A stretch of 64,000 bases of DNA from Mycolicibacterium chlorophenolicum (GTDB lineage: Bacteria > Actinomycetota > Actinomycetes > Mycobacteriales > Mycobacteriaceae), in NCBI RefSeq assembly GCF_001044235.1, contig NZ_JYNL01000008.1, forward strand, positions 133,621 through 197,620, read 5' to 3'. Below the pieces are notes generated by a model, which ran no database searches, was not told the origin of the DNA, and worked only from the letters and a program-made list of their open reading frames with translations. Positions 1-8,632 of the stretch are shown piece by piece. The position numbers and the translations under genes were made by a program. Numbering within the stretch: the stretch's first letter is position 1; every line of letters begins with the position of its first letter.

Positions 1-211
1 GGAGGTCGCTCATTCCGGCGAAGCGCCGTCCGGAGTCTCTTGGCAAGCGACATGTGCAGCGGTCGCCGCGGTAGACGCGAGTATGACTTCAGCGGCAGGT
101 CGCCTCGCGGGGAGATTGTCGGCTAATGCTGCAAAGCTGTCTCAGTCCGCGGTTCGATATTCCGCTCGTGACGAAGCCGCGGCGGACGAAATCGACGCCG
201 TGGTGATCTGA
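1..211 (+). CDS. EspC-like type VII secretion substrate, 3' end only
   Basis: The window opens inside a reading frame that ends at the TGA at 209-211. The visible 69 residues are Ala-rich and helical, with a GVSWQAT block followed by a long amphipathic stretch and the tail YSARDEAAADEID. The tail contains the YxxxD pattern (Y-S-A-R-D) that type VII (ESX) substrates carry after a helix-turn-helix. The arrangement G-x-S-W, Ala-rich helix, YxxxD matches the EspC-like 'type VII secretion target' family. The next gene starts only 3 bases after the stop, so the two are probably co-transcribed and may be co-secreted. The N-terminus lies outside the window. Confidence 0.7.
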   Translation, partial: EVAHSGEAPSGVSWQATCAAVAAVDASMTSAAGRLAGRLSANAAKLSQSAVRYSARDEAAADEIDAVVI

Positions 212-214
212 CAG

Positions 215-1363
215 ATGCCGCCGAGATCGCCGGTACCAAGTCGGCCCCAGATCCATCAGTGGGAGACGGATAGCTTACGAATCGCTGCCGTCCGGTGGAA
301 CCAGATGGCCGACACCTGGGAAGACGCGTTCGATCGGATTCGCACCAACATGAAGAATCCCGGGGGAACGCCTTGGGTCGGTGAAGGGGCGGCTGCAGCC
401 CAGGACCGTGCTCAGTCCGATCACGTTCGGGTGCAGGATGCGGCCGACGGGCTCCGGTTGGCTGCAGCTGTGGCGTCCAGCGCAGCGAACGAGATGGATT
501 CGTCGAAGAAGCAGGCCCTCATGGCTATTGGGGAGGCTGAAGCGCAGGGGTTTTTTGTCGGCGATGACCTTTCGCTTAGCGAAACCCAAAGAACTGGGTG
601 GTTCCCTGCGGAGGCAGCCGCTCGAGAGGCGCAGGCTGAAGCCTTCGCCGCGGACATTCAGACGAAGGCCGCAGCGTTAGCCGCGCTCGACGCCGACCGC
701 GCCGCTCAAATCACAGCTGCGGTGGCCGTACTCGATGAACTCGTCTTCGTCGACACTGATTCGCCCAGCCACACAGTTAAGGCGGTCGATTGGAAACAAG
801 CACCTGCGGAAGACACGGATGGTGTCTCATCGGACGGTGCGTCACCGGTTCGTGGATTGCCACCAGAGGGCGTGCAGCCCCCGGTTCCAGGGGATGTGAC
901 GCCTGGGCCGGCGAGTCGACCAAGTGAAGCTGGTAAAGGTGGACAAAGCCTGTGGGATCAGAACGGCGGAGAGTGGCGCTACTTTCCCGGAGACCGCTAC
1001 CACAACCCTCACTGGGACTTCAATCCGCACGACGTGCCCAATGCGCCTTGGGACAACATTCCGATAGGCGACCTCCCGCCGGTGAAAGACAGCCCTGTGG
1101 TCAGCAGCCTTCCCCCCTGGCTTCAAAGTCCTCCGCTACCCAATACTGTCGAGCCAGGCCAGAACCCCCTACTAGCGCCCTTCCCGGGTAATGCCATGCC
1201 CGGCACTCCGGTGCCCGCACCAGGGCCGGTAAGCATCATGCCGCGTATTGACATTCCGGCGCCGAATCCTCAAGACATGGCGAACGCAGGTGCGACTGGT
1301 ACGGGGATTGTTACGGGCGGAGGCCTACTGGCGCTCCTCTACCTGTTGTTTGTTCAGAACTGA
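215..1363 (+). CDS. WXG-like, C-tail-anchored type VII secretion-associated protein
   Basis: The product has 382 residues. Residues about 20-175 are helical, with a W-V-G turn (TPWVGEGAAAAQ) like WXG-type ESX substrates. A Pro/Ser-rich linker follows (about 190-245), then a conserved-looking aromatic block near 247-290 (GGEWRYFPGDRYHNPHWDFN) and a second Pro-rich region. The extreme C-terminus is a hydrophobic segment (GGGLLALLYLLFVQN) that could be a membrane tail anchor. It sits 3 bases behind the EspC-like gene and 7 bases before the next frame. I do not recognise an enzymatic domain. The ESX link is inferred from architecture and neighbours. Toxin activity is possible but unsupported. Confidence 0.7.
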   Translation: MPPRSPVPSRPQIHQWETDSLRIAAVRWNQMADTWEDAFDRIRTNMKNPGGTPWVGEGAAAAQDRAQSDHVRVQDAADGLRLAAAVASSAANEMDSSKKQALMAIGEAEAQGFFVGDDLSLSETQRTGWFPAEAAAREAQAEAFAADIQTKAAALAALDADRAAQITAAVAVLDELVFVDTDSPSHTVKAVDWKQAPAEDTDGVSSDGASPVRGLPPEGVQPPVPGDVTPGPASRPSEAGKGGQSLWDQNGGEWRYFPGDRYHNPHWDFNPHDVPNAPWDNIPIGDLPPVKDSPVVSSLPPWLQSPPLPNTVEPGQNPLLAPFPGNAMPGTPVPAPGPVSIMPRIDIPAPNPQDMANAGATGTGIVTGGGLLALLYLLFVQN

Positions 1364-1370
1364 GGTCGAT

Positions 1371-2063
1371 GTGATCAGAGAACCATTGGTGCGCGATGGA
1401 ATCTCGGGGCTTATCGACATCGTCGGAAGGTGCGTGACGAACGTGACGCTCGCTTCTGGACAGGATCTGGGGATATGGCTACCAGGTCTTGGCCCACCGC
1501 CTAACGGTTGGTCGACCGCAAATGTTGCCAATCATCGAACGCCGACACGCATAGCAGTTCACGGCAACCAGTCTGGGGATTGGGACGCGTGCGAGATCAT
1601 CAACATGTGGGCGTTCACTGGCCGGTTATCAGCCGGAACGATCACTGCGAATATCGCGTGCACGCTGAACTCCGTCGGAGCTGAGAACATCATCTCGAGC
1701 CCTGTGCAACTGCCACCATCGGCTTGCAGCTTCGATGTGACTTCGGCGTCAGCAGAAGGCGATTTCACTCTGAGCGGACAAGCGGTACATGGACGATACC
1801 TCGCCGTGCTTGTGCAAGGTGGCACCGATCGCAACAACGATAAGTCGCTTCCGAGAGGCGCACTATTGGAACACAATACGTTCACATCCGCTCGCGCGAA
1901 TTCCAGTGTCCTGCGAGACCTTGAGTGCATGTCCGATGCAGTCATTAGGGCGCAGATGCAAGTACTCATGGCGGATCGACCACTTGCAGGACGGTCGTTA
2001 GCATCGCCGCTTACCTCATCCCATATCGATCACAAGGGGATTCATGAGCGTCATCCGAGTTGA
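1371..2063 (+). CDS. Unknown protein of a type VII secretion-linked operon
   Basis: The product has 230 residues, starting at the GTG at 1371, 7 bases after the preceding stop. Upstream in-frame starts would lie inside the preceding gene and are rejected. There is no signal peptide or membrane segment. The middle is rich in Ser/Thr/Asn with beta character and has two Cys (CEIINMWAF and CTLNSVGAEN) plus a third near SACSFDV. I do not recognise the family. The last 20 bases overlap the next gene, which suggests translational coupling. Base composition (about 57-60% GC by eye) is lower than in the central part of the window, as for its neighbours. Confidence 0.6.
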   Translation: MIREPLVRDGISGLIDIVGRCVTNVTLASGQDLGIWLPGLGPPPNGWSTANVANHRTPTRIAVHGNQSGDWDACEIINMWAFTGRLSAGTITANIACTLNSVGAENIISSPVQLPPSACSFDVTSASAEGDFTLSGQAVHGRYLAVLVQGGTDRNNDKSLPRGALLEHNTFTSARANSSVLRDLECMSDAVIRAQMQVLMADRPLAGRSLASPLTSSHIDHKGIHERHPS

Positions 2064-2406
2064 ACTCGCACGAGAATTCATGTTCGGAGATGATGTCGTG
2101 CTGCTGGCTATGGACGGCATCGGTCTCGACTTGTTCTTAGAACTGCTGCAGGAAGCGATGCTGAAGGGGCGTTCGCGGCTTGAACATCAAGGCGTCAGCC
2201 ACGATGTGGTGATCGAAGCGATTGGATCCTCGGTTGATATGGCCGACAGACACATAACATGGCGCTTCAACTCCGCGACGGCCAACGAGGTTGTCGACTA
2301 TCTGACCGCCCTCAGAAGCAGCAACCGACCTGGGCATCAGTATGTCGACATCTCCGAACCAACAGATACCTTGGTGCTCTCACTAGACGAATACATCGCG
2401 AAGTAG
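2044..2406 (+). CDS. Small cytosolic protein, possible immunity-type partner
   Basis: The product has 120 residues, starting at the ATG at 2044 inside the end of the previous gene (20-base overlap). It is acidic and soluble. The C-terminal pattern G-H-Q-Y-V-D-I followed by D-T-L-V-L-S-L-D-E-Y resembles small proteins often found last in polymorphic toxin or secretion loci, where they act as immunity proteins. That resemblance is from memory of the motif shape, not from a search. Its position at the end of a four-gene run with an EspC-like and a WXG-like protein fits this reading. It could equally be an ESX chaperone or a housekeeping protein. Confidence 0.6.
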   Translation: MSVIRVELAREFMFGDDVVLLAMDGIGLDLFLELLQEAMLKGRSRLEHQGVSHDVVIEAIGSSVDMADRHITWRFNSATANEVVDYLTALRSSNRPGHQYVDISEPTDTLVLSLDEYIAK

Positions 2407-2510
2407 CTTGAGCTCGCTCGAACTCGCATGACTGGGTCAACTTCGCAGCCCTGCAACGGATTGGAACGCCGCCCGACTACTTCACCGTGACGACGTACTC
2501 AACATTTCCT

Positions 2511-4166
2511 TCAGGCATCGATGTTCAGCCGCCGCGCCAGATCCGGTCCCCCGACCTCACGCAGGAATTCCGGATCTCCGCAGACCACCAATTGATCTCG
2601 TGCGCGGGACAATCCGACGTAGAGCCGTTCCCGAGAGCGTTCGAACGCCGACTCCTCGTTGACGACGAGCACGACCGCTCGACGTTCGAGACCCTTGAAT
2701 CCGAGGACATGGCCATAGAACACCTGATCTGCATCCCAGAAGCTGTCCCAGTACGCGGCGTTGCCCGCCGCTTGGCGTTCGCGCTGCTCCGGATGACGGC
2801 TCCCGGTGGTCAGCAGCGCGACGTCCTCGGGGCGCCAGCCCTGCTCTAGGAGCGCGTCCACTTCGTCGTCGCCGGCGTCCATCGCGTCCTCCCGCGAGCA
2901 CGCGACGTACTTGACCGCCGGGCCCTCGCCGCCGAGGAAACGCATCGGGTGGTCGACCAGCGGCTGGAACGCGTTGGCGATTTGGCGGGTGTTGCGCAGA
3001 TTGTGGTCGAGCACGAGCGGAACCAGCGGCACCGGTGGCGAGCCGTGCCGATGAAAAACGCGCTGCCCCTCGTCAGTGAACACGTAGAGCCCACCGGTCT
3101 CGTCGTCCCGCAGCGCGGCCAACAGCGGATCCCACCAGGCATCGGCGAAGTCCTGAGCCTCGTCGACCACGATCGCGTCGAATCGGTGACCCGGATCGAG
3201 TTGCATTGCCAGTTCGGTCATCTGAGCCGGTAGGTCCCGTTCCCAGAACTGGACGGTCTCGTCGGTGCGCAGCGATTCGTCAGGTCCCGCAGGCGCGCCC
3301 CACGTCTTGCCGAGGTCGTGGAACTCGCCGACGTAGGCCGGTTGTTGACGCCGGTTCCAGGTCGCGGTGATCCGCTCCAGGTAGGACGCCAGCCCGTGCG
3401 AGTAGCAGACCAGCGCGACGCGCTGCCCGTCGCGAGCCAGCCGGCGGGCCTGCTCCATGGCGAGGAACGTCTTGCCGCTGCCCGCGCCGCCGCGGATCTC
3501 GACGCGATGCAGCAGCCGGATGGCGTCGAGGATCACCGACTGGTGCTCGGTGAGAACATCTGCCGCGTCCTCGTTTTCGAGCGCACGGGCGACGACGCTG
3601 CGCTGCGGGAGACCGCGCCCGCTCAATGACTCGTTGAGTTCGGCGATGCCGTCGCGGCTGAGCAGTGGCCGGTCGAGCTCCTGGCTGTGCAGGACCTCAC
3701 GCAGCTTGGCGACGATGTCGGGCAGGTCGGTGCGGTCGATGACCTTCCAGCGCGGGCATTCGGGCAGCGCGAAGCCGTCGGGCAAATCGGTGTTGGGCAG
3801 GACGACGACGTGGTCCCAGCGCAGCCGGCCCTGCGTCCAGCGGGGGTCTTTCTCGACGAAGTCCCGCAGTGCGTAGCAGGCCTCGCGGGCCTGACGGACG
3901 GGGTCAATCTTGTGCTCGTGTCCGCGGCGCTTCTGCCGCCAACTCTCGCCGTCATGCCACACCTCGCCGCCCTTGACCTCCACGCAGACGATGCCGGCGC
4001 CCTCGATGGCGACGAAGAAGTCGATCTCGTGGTCTTTGAGGTGGTCGGTGACGCGCTTGCCGGGGATGACCAGGTCACCGGGCTCGAGCTGGTCGATCAG
4101 GGCCTGCCAGACCTTGCGCTCGGCGCCGTTGGCCAGCCGTGGTGTCTCGGACACGGTGATGGTCAT
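2511..4166 (-). CDS. NERD-domain superfamily I DNA helicase
   Basis: The product has 551 residues. The N-terminal part (about 10-110) is a nuclease-related NERD domain (EIDFFVAIEGAGIVCVEVKGG). It is followed by a UvrD-like helicase: Walker A GGAGSGKT near residue 229, Walker B VDEAQDF near 340, a DHNLRNTRQIA block, and C-terminal GFKGLERR and VGLSRARDQL motifs typical of SF1A helicases. The family is thought to act in DNA repair or in defence against foreign nucleic acid; no specific role is shown here. It lies alone, convergent with the plus-strand operon (104-base gap) and 96 bases downstream of otsB on the same strand. Confidence 0.9.
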   Translation of the reverse strand: MTITVSETPRLANGAERKVWQALIDQLEPGDLVIPGKRVTDHLKDHEIDFFVAIEGAGIVCVEVKGGEVWHDGESWRQKRRGHEHKIDPVRQAREACYALRDFVEKDPRWTQGRLRWDHVVVLPNTDLPDGFALPECPRWKVIDRTDLPDIVAKLREVLHSQELDRPLLSRDGIAELNESLSGRGLPQRSVVARALENEDAADVLTEHQSVILDAIRLLHRVEIRGGAGSGKTFLAMEQARRLARDGQRVALVCYSHGLASYLERITATWNRRQQPAYVGEFHDLGKTWGAPAGPDESLRTDETVQFWERDLPAQMTELAMQLDPGHRFDAIVVDEAQDFADAWWDPLLAALRDDETGGLYVFTDEGQRVFHRHGSPPVPLVPLVLDHNLRNTRQIANAFQPLVDHPMRFLGGEGPAVKYVACSREDAMDAGDDEVDALLEQGWRPEDVALLTTGSRHPEQRERQAAGNAAYWDSFWDADQVFYGHVLGFKGLERRAVVLVVNEESAFERSRERLYVGLSRARDQLVVCGDPEFLREVGGPDLARRLNIDA

Positions 4167-4262
4167 CGTTGACGTCCTCCCCTCCGTCAGCAGCGATGGT
4201 AACCAGCGGGGCCGACACGTCGGAATCTCAGGTTCCGATGTCGAGCGGGTGTAATGCTTCCG

Positions 4263-5078
4263 TCAGCGGCCCAGGCCCGCCAGGAAGCGTTTCACCTCGT
4301 CGACCGAGCCGAGCACGAACTGCGCGGCGGTGTCCCGGTCACCCACCTCGGGATCGTCGGCCCGGCCCACGAAGATCCCGATTCCGCGGTCCCGCAGCGC
4401 CCGGAACGCGTCTTCGTCGGTGATGTCGTCGCCGAGGTACAGCGGGAGCACGTCGTCGCCGCCGAGTCCCAGCACCTCGATCAGATGCAGCACCGCCTTG
4501 CCCTTGTCCCAGTCGATGTTGGGCTTGAGCTCGTAGACCATCTTCCCGGGCGTGAGGGCGACCCGGTCGGAGTTCTCGGCGAGCAATGTCTGCACACTGT
4601 CGCCAACGCGGTCGCGGTCCTCGGGGGCAACGTGGCGATAGTGCACCGCCACCGAGGCCCGCTTGGGTTCGATCTGAACCCCGGGGATCGACCCGACATC
4701 GTCACGAAGACGCTCGGTCACCTCGGCGATGAGGTCGAGAAACCCGGACACGCGATCGTCGCTGATCGAACCCTGTTGCGGGGTCCAAATATCGAAGCCG
4801 TGGCTGCCCGCCACGACCAGATCGTCGACACCCATCAGTTGCTGCGCCATGGCCCGGTCGCGGCCCGTGACGATGCAGACGGGGCATCGGGCTGCCAACT
4901 CCCGCAGAGTGGTTCGCATGTCGTCGGACATCACGGCGTCCTCGGGGCGGTCCACGATCGGCGTCAGCACTCCGTCGTAGTCGAGGAAGACCGCCGGCTT
5001 GTGGCCCGCCAACCTCCGCTCGACCGCCCCGCCCTCGCCGAGGGCCGATGGTAGGTCGCCGACCTTGCGCATACTCAT
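4263..5078 (-). CDS. otsB: Trehalose-6-phosphate phosphatase OtsB
   Basis: The product has 271 residues. It is a HAD-superfamily phosphatase with nucleophile motif FLDYDGVLTP (Asp33 and Asp35), the motif-II segment CIVTGRDR, and the late acidic motif YLGDDITDEDAF. It would remove phosphate from trehalose 6-phosphate to give trehalose, which mycobacteria use as a compatible solute and mycolate carrier. I chose the ATG at 5078 because a purine-rich AGTGAGG lies about 9 bases upstream and because the longer frame only adds a basic low-complexity stretch. There is no otsA neighbour. The length is close to stand-alone bacterial OtsB and shorter than fused forms. Confidence 0.92.
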   Translation of the reverse strand: MSMRKVGDLPSALGEGGAVERRLAGHKPAVFLDYDGVLTPIVDRPEDAVMSDDMRTTLRELAARCPVCIVTGRDRAMAQQLMGVDDLVVAGSHGFDIWTPQQGSISDDRVSGFLDLIAEVTERLRDDVGSIPGVQIEPKRASVAVHYRHVAPEDRDRVGDSVQTLLAENSDRVALTPGKMVYELKPNIDWDKGKAVLHLIEVLGLGGDDVLPLYLGDDITDEDAFRALRDRGIGIFVGRADDPEVGDRDTAAQFVLGSVDEVKRFLAGLGR

Positions 5079-5248
5079 CCCGCAGACCTCACTTCGTCTA
5101 GACACGTCCAACCTACGGCGACGACGGTGCCGAGAGGTACCCCTTGCCCGCATCGTCGCTCCGCGGTCGATCGTGGTCGGCTGGGCGGAGATGTCAGAGC
5201 TGCCGAATACAGTGCCGTCTCAGAAATCCACCTGGGGAGGAGACGGAT

Positions 5249-6175
5249 ATGGCGCCGAAACCGACAGCCACGTCGCGGCCCGTCGACATCGCGCCGGCTC
5301 GACCGCGCCCGATGCTGTCGGTCGCGATCGCGATCGCGAGGGTCAGCGCGGCGCTGTACCGGTACTCGGCAGGTTCCTGCGAGCAGCGCTGGAGCGGCAC
5401 CGTCGAGGCCGACTCAGTCGACACCGCTCTGCTCGACACGATCGGCCGGGTGCGTGAGACGTGCGCGGCCGAGCGGGTTCGGTTCGTGGTGCACGTGCCG
5501 CCGCGCAGTGTGTTGTGGGCGCTGCGCGACGAGGTCGCTGTGCTGATGCCCGGGATCTGGATCGACCAGCCGAGGCTGTCCGACGAGACGCTGGTGCGGG
5601 CAGCGTGCGCCGGACTGCGTGAGGACGAAAGGGCGCAGGCCGGGCCGGTGTGGGTGGCCACGGACGGTTCGGTGCGAGGCAGGTTCACCGGCTACGGATG
5701 GTTGGCGTCGTCGGGCGAGTACGGGTTGCAGGGTTTCCGCCATTCGACAAAGCTGATCGGCTCGGAGGTGGTGCTGGTCGCCGAACTGCGCGCGATCGGT
5801 ATGGCGGTGCAGAAGCTGCGCGGACGTGACATCACCGTGTTGAGCGACAGCACGCTCGCGGTCGCGATGGTGCAGCGGTGGATGGCCGGCGACGACGTGC
5901 TGCCGGAGGGCTACGCGACCTACCGCGAGAGCGGAAAGACGCCGGGACTGGTTCGCGCGCAACGCATGATCTACGAGGACCGCGACAGGATCACGACGGT
6001 GTGGGTGAAGGGACACCGGGGCGAGCCGCTCAATGAGGGTGCCGACGCATTGGCACGGCTTGCGTCGCGATATGCGTTGGGCGACAGTGGTCTTGACGGC
6101 GCTGAATACCATCACCGCGCGCAGGATCTGGCGGCGACGTTCTCGCGGGAGTTCAACCGGCAGCGCACGGCATGA
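5249..6175 (+). CDS. RNase HI-like domain protein
   Basis: The product has 308 residues, starting at the ATG at 5249 after a good ribosome site (GGGGAGGAGA at 5234-5243). The first ~130 residues are unassigned. The C-terminal half is an RNase H fold with the expected catalytic set: Asp139 in VATDGS, Glu179 in VAELRAI, Asp200 in VLSDST, Asp266 in EGADALA, plus the GHRG histidine (256). RNase HI cleaves RNA in RNA-DNA hybrids; the extra N-terminal domain means it is not plain RnhA. It is transcribed divergently from otsB with about 170 bases between them. Confidence 0.85.
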   Translation: MAPKPTATSRPVDIAPARPRPMLSVAIAIARVSAALYRYSAGSCEQRWSGTVEADSVDTALLDTIGRVRETCAAERVRFVVHVPPRSVLWALRDEVAVLMPGIWIDQPRLSDETLVRAACAGLREDERAQAGPVWVATDGSVRGRFTGYGWLASSGEYGLQGFRHSTKLIGSEVVLVAELRAIGMAVQKLRGRDITVLSDSTLAVAMVQRWMAGDDVLPEGYATYRESGKTPGLVRAQRMIYEDRDRITTVWVKGHRGEPLNEGADALARLASRYALGDSGLDGAEYHHRAQDLAATFSREFNRQRTA

Positions 6176-6245
6176 CGGCGAAGGGGTCGTCTATCCGTAC
6201 GAAAGCCAGGATTCCGAGTCAGCGGCGACGCGGAGACAGTCGACC

Positions 6246-6271
6246 GGCGGCATGACGCATCTTGTGCCGCC
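6246..6271. terminator. Hairpin between convergent genes
   Basis: A 7-base perfect inverted repeat, GGCGGCA (6246-6252) and TGCCGCC (6265-6271), lies between the stops of the RNase H-like gene and the alcohol dehydrogenase gene, which face each other. It has no T-tract. A terminator role for both genes is inferred from position only. Confidence 0.35.
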
Positions 6272-6286
6272 TCGGCCGTGTCTGCG

Positions 6287-7339
6287 TTACTGCTGTCGCG
6301 GCGCGGTCAGCAGAACCTTCAACGCTCCGGTCTCGGCCGCGTTGGCGAAAATGTCGTAGGCGGTTTCGAATTCGTCGAGGCTGAATCGGTGAGTGACCAT
6401 CGGTGTGGTGTCGAGCTGTCGGCTGGCAACCAGACCGATCAGCGTCGGCGTGGAATAGGTGTCGACCAGACCGGTCGTGATGGTCAGATTCTTGATCCAG
6501 ATGTCTTCCAGGTGCAGGGTCGCCGGCGCGCCGTGCACACCGATGTTGGCGACGTGCCCGCCGGGCCGGACCAGCCGCACCGCCTGCTCGAACGTCTGCG
6601 GAAGCCCGACAGCCTCCATCGTCACATCGGCCCCCAGTCCCCCGGTCAGTTCAGCGATCACCGCCGCGGGATCGTCGCGGCCACTGTTGACCACGGTGTC
6701 GGCGCCGAATTTGCGCGCCGCCTCCAGCCGGGAGTCGGCCAGATCGATCGCCACGACATGGCTGGGGCTGAACAGGCGCGCGGTCATGATCGCGGCCAGC
6801 CCGATGGGTCCTGCACCGATGATCGCGACGACATCGGCGGGACTGACCGCGCCGTTGAGCACTCCCACCTCGTACGCCGTCGGCAGGATGTCGGCGAGCA
6901 CGATCATCTGCTCGTCGGTGACACCGTCAGGAACCTTGTAGGTGGAATTGTCGGCGAAGGGAACCCGCACATATTCGGCTTGAGTGCCGTCGATCAGGTG
7001 GCCGAGAATCCAGCCACCCCCGCCGAGGCACTGCCCGTAGCTGCCGTCGCGGCAGTACCGGCAGCTGCCGCACGACGAGACACACGACACCAGAACCCGG
7101 TCGCCGACGGCGACTTTCTGTACCGACGGGCCGACCGAGGTGACCGTGCCGACGGCCTCGTGGCCGAGGATCCGGCCGGGGGTCACCTCCGGTACATCGC
7201 CACCGAGGATGTGCAGATCCGTGCCGCAGATGGTGACGGCGTCGACGCGCACCACCGCGTCGGTCGGTTCGTGAAGGGTGGCATCGGGCACCTCTTCCCA
7301 CGCGCGGCTGTGGGGACCGTGATACACAAGCGCCTTCAT
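6287..7339 (-). CDS. Zinc-dependent alcohol dehydrogenase (MDR family)
   Basis: The product has 350 residues. The N-terminal catalytic domain shows the zinc ligands C38-G-T-D-L-H, GHEAVG and the four-cysteine structural zinc lobe (CVSSCGSCRYC followed by QC). The Rossmann domain has AIIGAGPIGLAAI near residue 170. The family oxidises primary or secondary alcohols with NAD(P). The signature CGTDLHIL and the EMIGHE-type region resemble medium-chain alcohol or threonine-type dehydrogenases; the substrate cannot be told. It is on the same strand as the SPFH gene, 61 bases downstream of it, so it could be read from the same transcript. Confidence 0.9.
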   Translation of the reverse strand: MKALVYHGPHSRAWEEVPDATLHEPTDAVVRVDAVTICGTDLHILGGDVPEVTPGRILGHEAVGTVTSVGPSVQKVAVGDRVLVSCVSSCGSCRYCRDGSYGQCLGGGGWILGHLIDGTQAEYVRVPFADNSTYKVPDGVTDEQMIVLADILPTAYEVGVLNGAVSPADVVAIIGAGPIGLAAIMTARLFSPSHVVAIDLADSRLEAARKFGADTVVNSGRDDPAAVIAELTGGLGADVTMEAVGLPQTFEQAVRLVRPGGHVANIGVHGAPATLHLEDIWIKNLTITTGLVDTYSTPTLIGLVASRQLDTTPMVTHRFSLDEFETAYDIFANAAETGALKVLLTAPRQQ

Positions 7340-7400
7340 GTTTGGTGTCCTTCATTCGATGTTCTGGTCGGGTGTCGCGGTGGTTGTCCCGCAACGACGT

Positions 7401-8270
7401 TCACGACGTGCTGCCTGCAATAGGCTTCCCATTGGCCGCTGCCGCGACCGGTTCGGGGACGGTGATCGGCGGCTGTGGCTGTGGCTCCGACCCTGCTGCG
7501 GCGGCGCCCTCACGAGCCAAAAATGTGCCAAGTTCGGCGATGGTCGACATCAACGGCGCCGGGAAGACGACGGTGGTGTTCTTGTCGACTCCCAGCTCGA
7601 CGAGTGTCTGGAGGTTCCGCAACTGCAGGGCCAAGGGGTGGGCCATCATGGTGTCCGAGGCATCGCCCAGGGCGGCGGCGGCAAGGGACTCGCCTTCGGC
7701 GTTGATGATCTTCGCGCGCTTCTCCCGTTCCGCCTCAGCCTGTCGAGCCATGGCCCGCTTCATGCTCTCGGGTAGCTGAATGTCTTTCAGCTCCACCAGC
7801 GTCACCTGCACACCCCACTCGATGGTGGTGACGCCGAGGATGGCTTGGATGTCGAGGTTGATCTTGTCGGTTTCCGAGAGGGTCTCGTCCAGGCTGTGCT
7901 GTCCGACGACTTTCCGCAGTGTGGTCTGAGCGATCTGGTCGATCGCGGCGTGGACGTTCTCGATAGCGACGACCGACTTCACCGCGTCGACGACTTTGAA
8001 GTAGGCCACCGCCGACACGTCGACACTGACATTGTCGCGGGTGATGATGCCCTGGGACTGGATCGGCATGGTGACGATCCGTAATGAAATCCGATGCAGC
8101 ACATCGACGAACGGGATGATAACACGTAAGCCCGGTGGGCGTTCCCCCACCACTTTGCCGAGCCGGAACAGCACCCCAATCTCGTACTGCTTGACGATTC
8201 GCACCGACATCGCCGCGCCCAGCAACAGGAAAATGGCCAAAGCAACGAGCGCACCGATCAGGATGGTCAT
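7401..8270 (-). CDS. SPFH/stomatin-like membrane protein (slipin)
   Basis: The product has 289 residues: one N-terminal membrane segment (residues about 4-25), then the SPFH/band-7 domain (QYEIGVLFRLGKV, then RDNVSVDVSAVAYFKV, then RQAEAEREKRAKIINAEGE) and a Pro/Ala-rich tail. Slipins form oligomeric scaffolds on the membrane and modulate proteases or lipid domains. No NfeD partner is adjacent. The ATG at 8270 overlaps by four bases the stop of a 28-codon leader frame that begins inside the duplicated leader sequence upstream. A second, related SPFH gene lies at 33552-34406. Confidence 0.9.
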   Translation of the reverse strand: MTILIGALVALAIFLLLGAAMSVRIVKQYEIGVLFRLGKVVGERPPGLRVIIPFVDVLHRISLRIVTMPIQSQGIITRDNVSVDVSAVAYFKVVDAVKSVVAIENVHAAIDQIAQTTLRKVVGQHSLDETLSETDKINLDIQAILGVTTIEWGVQVTLVELKDIQLPESMKRAMARQAEAEREKRAKIINAEGESLAAAALGDASDTMMAHPLALQLRNLQTLVELGVDKNTTVVFPAPLMSTIAELGTFLAREGAAAAGSEPQPQPPITVPEPVAAAANGKPIAGSTS

Positions 8271-8353
8271 CGCCGACCACCCCTCGAATGGGCCGGCGAG
8301 GCGCAGCGTGATGGAGCAGACGAATCTGCGGGAGAAACGAACGAAGTTGTCAT
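8267..8353 (-). CDS. Possible 28-residue leader peptide coupled to the SPFH gene
   Basis: This frame starts at an ATG (8351-8353 on the complement) whose context ATCACCATGAC is the same as that of the STAS gene start in the second copy of the leader. It ends in a TGA that overlaps the SPFH start (ATGA). The peptide is Ser/Arg-rich with no recognisable domain. It may be a remnant of a duplicated STAS-like gene start, a translated leader that couples translation into the SPFH gene, or chance. Evidence is positional only. Confidence 0.4.
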   Translation of the reverse strand: MTTSFVSPADSSAPSRCASPAHSRGGRR

Positions 8354-8486
8354 GGTGATTCCGACGTCAAGACGATCACCGGCGCGTCACGGCTCGGAGC
8401 CAAAGCTCCTCGAGTTCTGCGGCGGACAGCCGAACTCATTCCGGACCAGCTGACATTCGCAGCCATCCGCAAGGCTACGCCCATCG
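8350..8486 (-). repeat. Duplicated leader element, copy 1 (upstream of SPFH gene)
   Basis: About 137 bases that match 9070-9207 in the same orientation at roughly four bases in five by eye, with single-base indels that break any shared reading frame. Inside is a small inverted repeat, GGAGC (8396-8400), four-base spacer, GCTCC (8405-8409); the spacer differs from copy 2 while both arms are kept. The copy ends at an ATG that is also conserved. On the complement strand it lies directly upstream of the leader frame and the SPFH gene. It is probably a promoter/5' untranslated region. Confidence 0.75.
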
Positions 8487-8632
8487 GTGGCTCCGCGCCG
8501 CATTCAGCGCCATAGGTATGTTCCGGGCAGGGGAACGCCGGTCACGGCGCCTGCAGAGGCCGCGGGCGAGGCGGCACGCCGGGTGTTGTCGTCAGCCACA
8601 TCTGCCGCGAAAGCTCTGCGTCAGGATTGATC

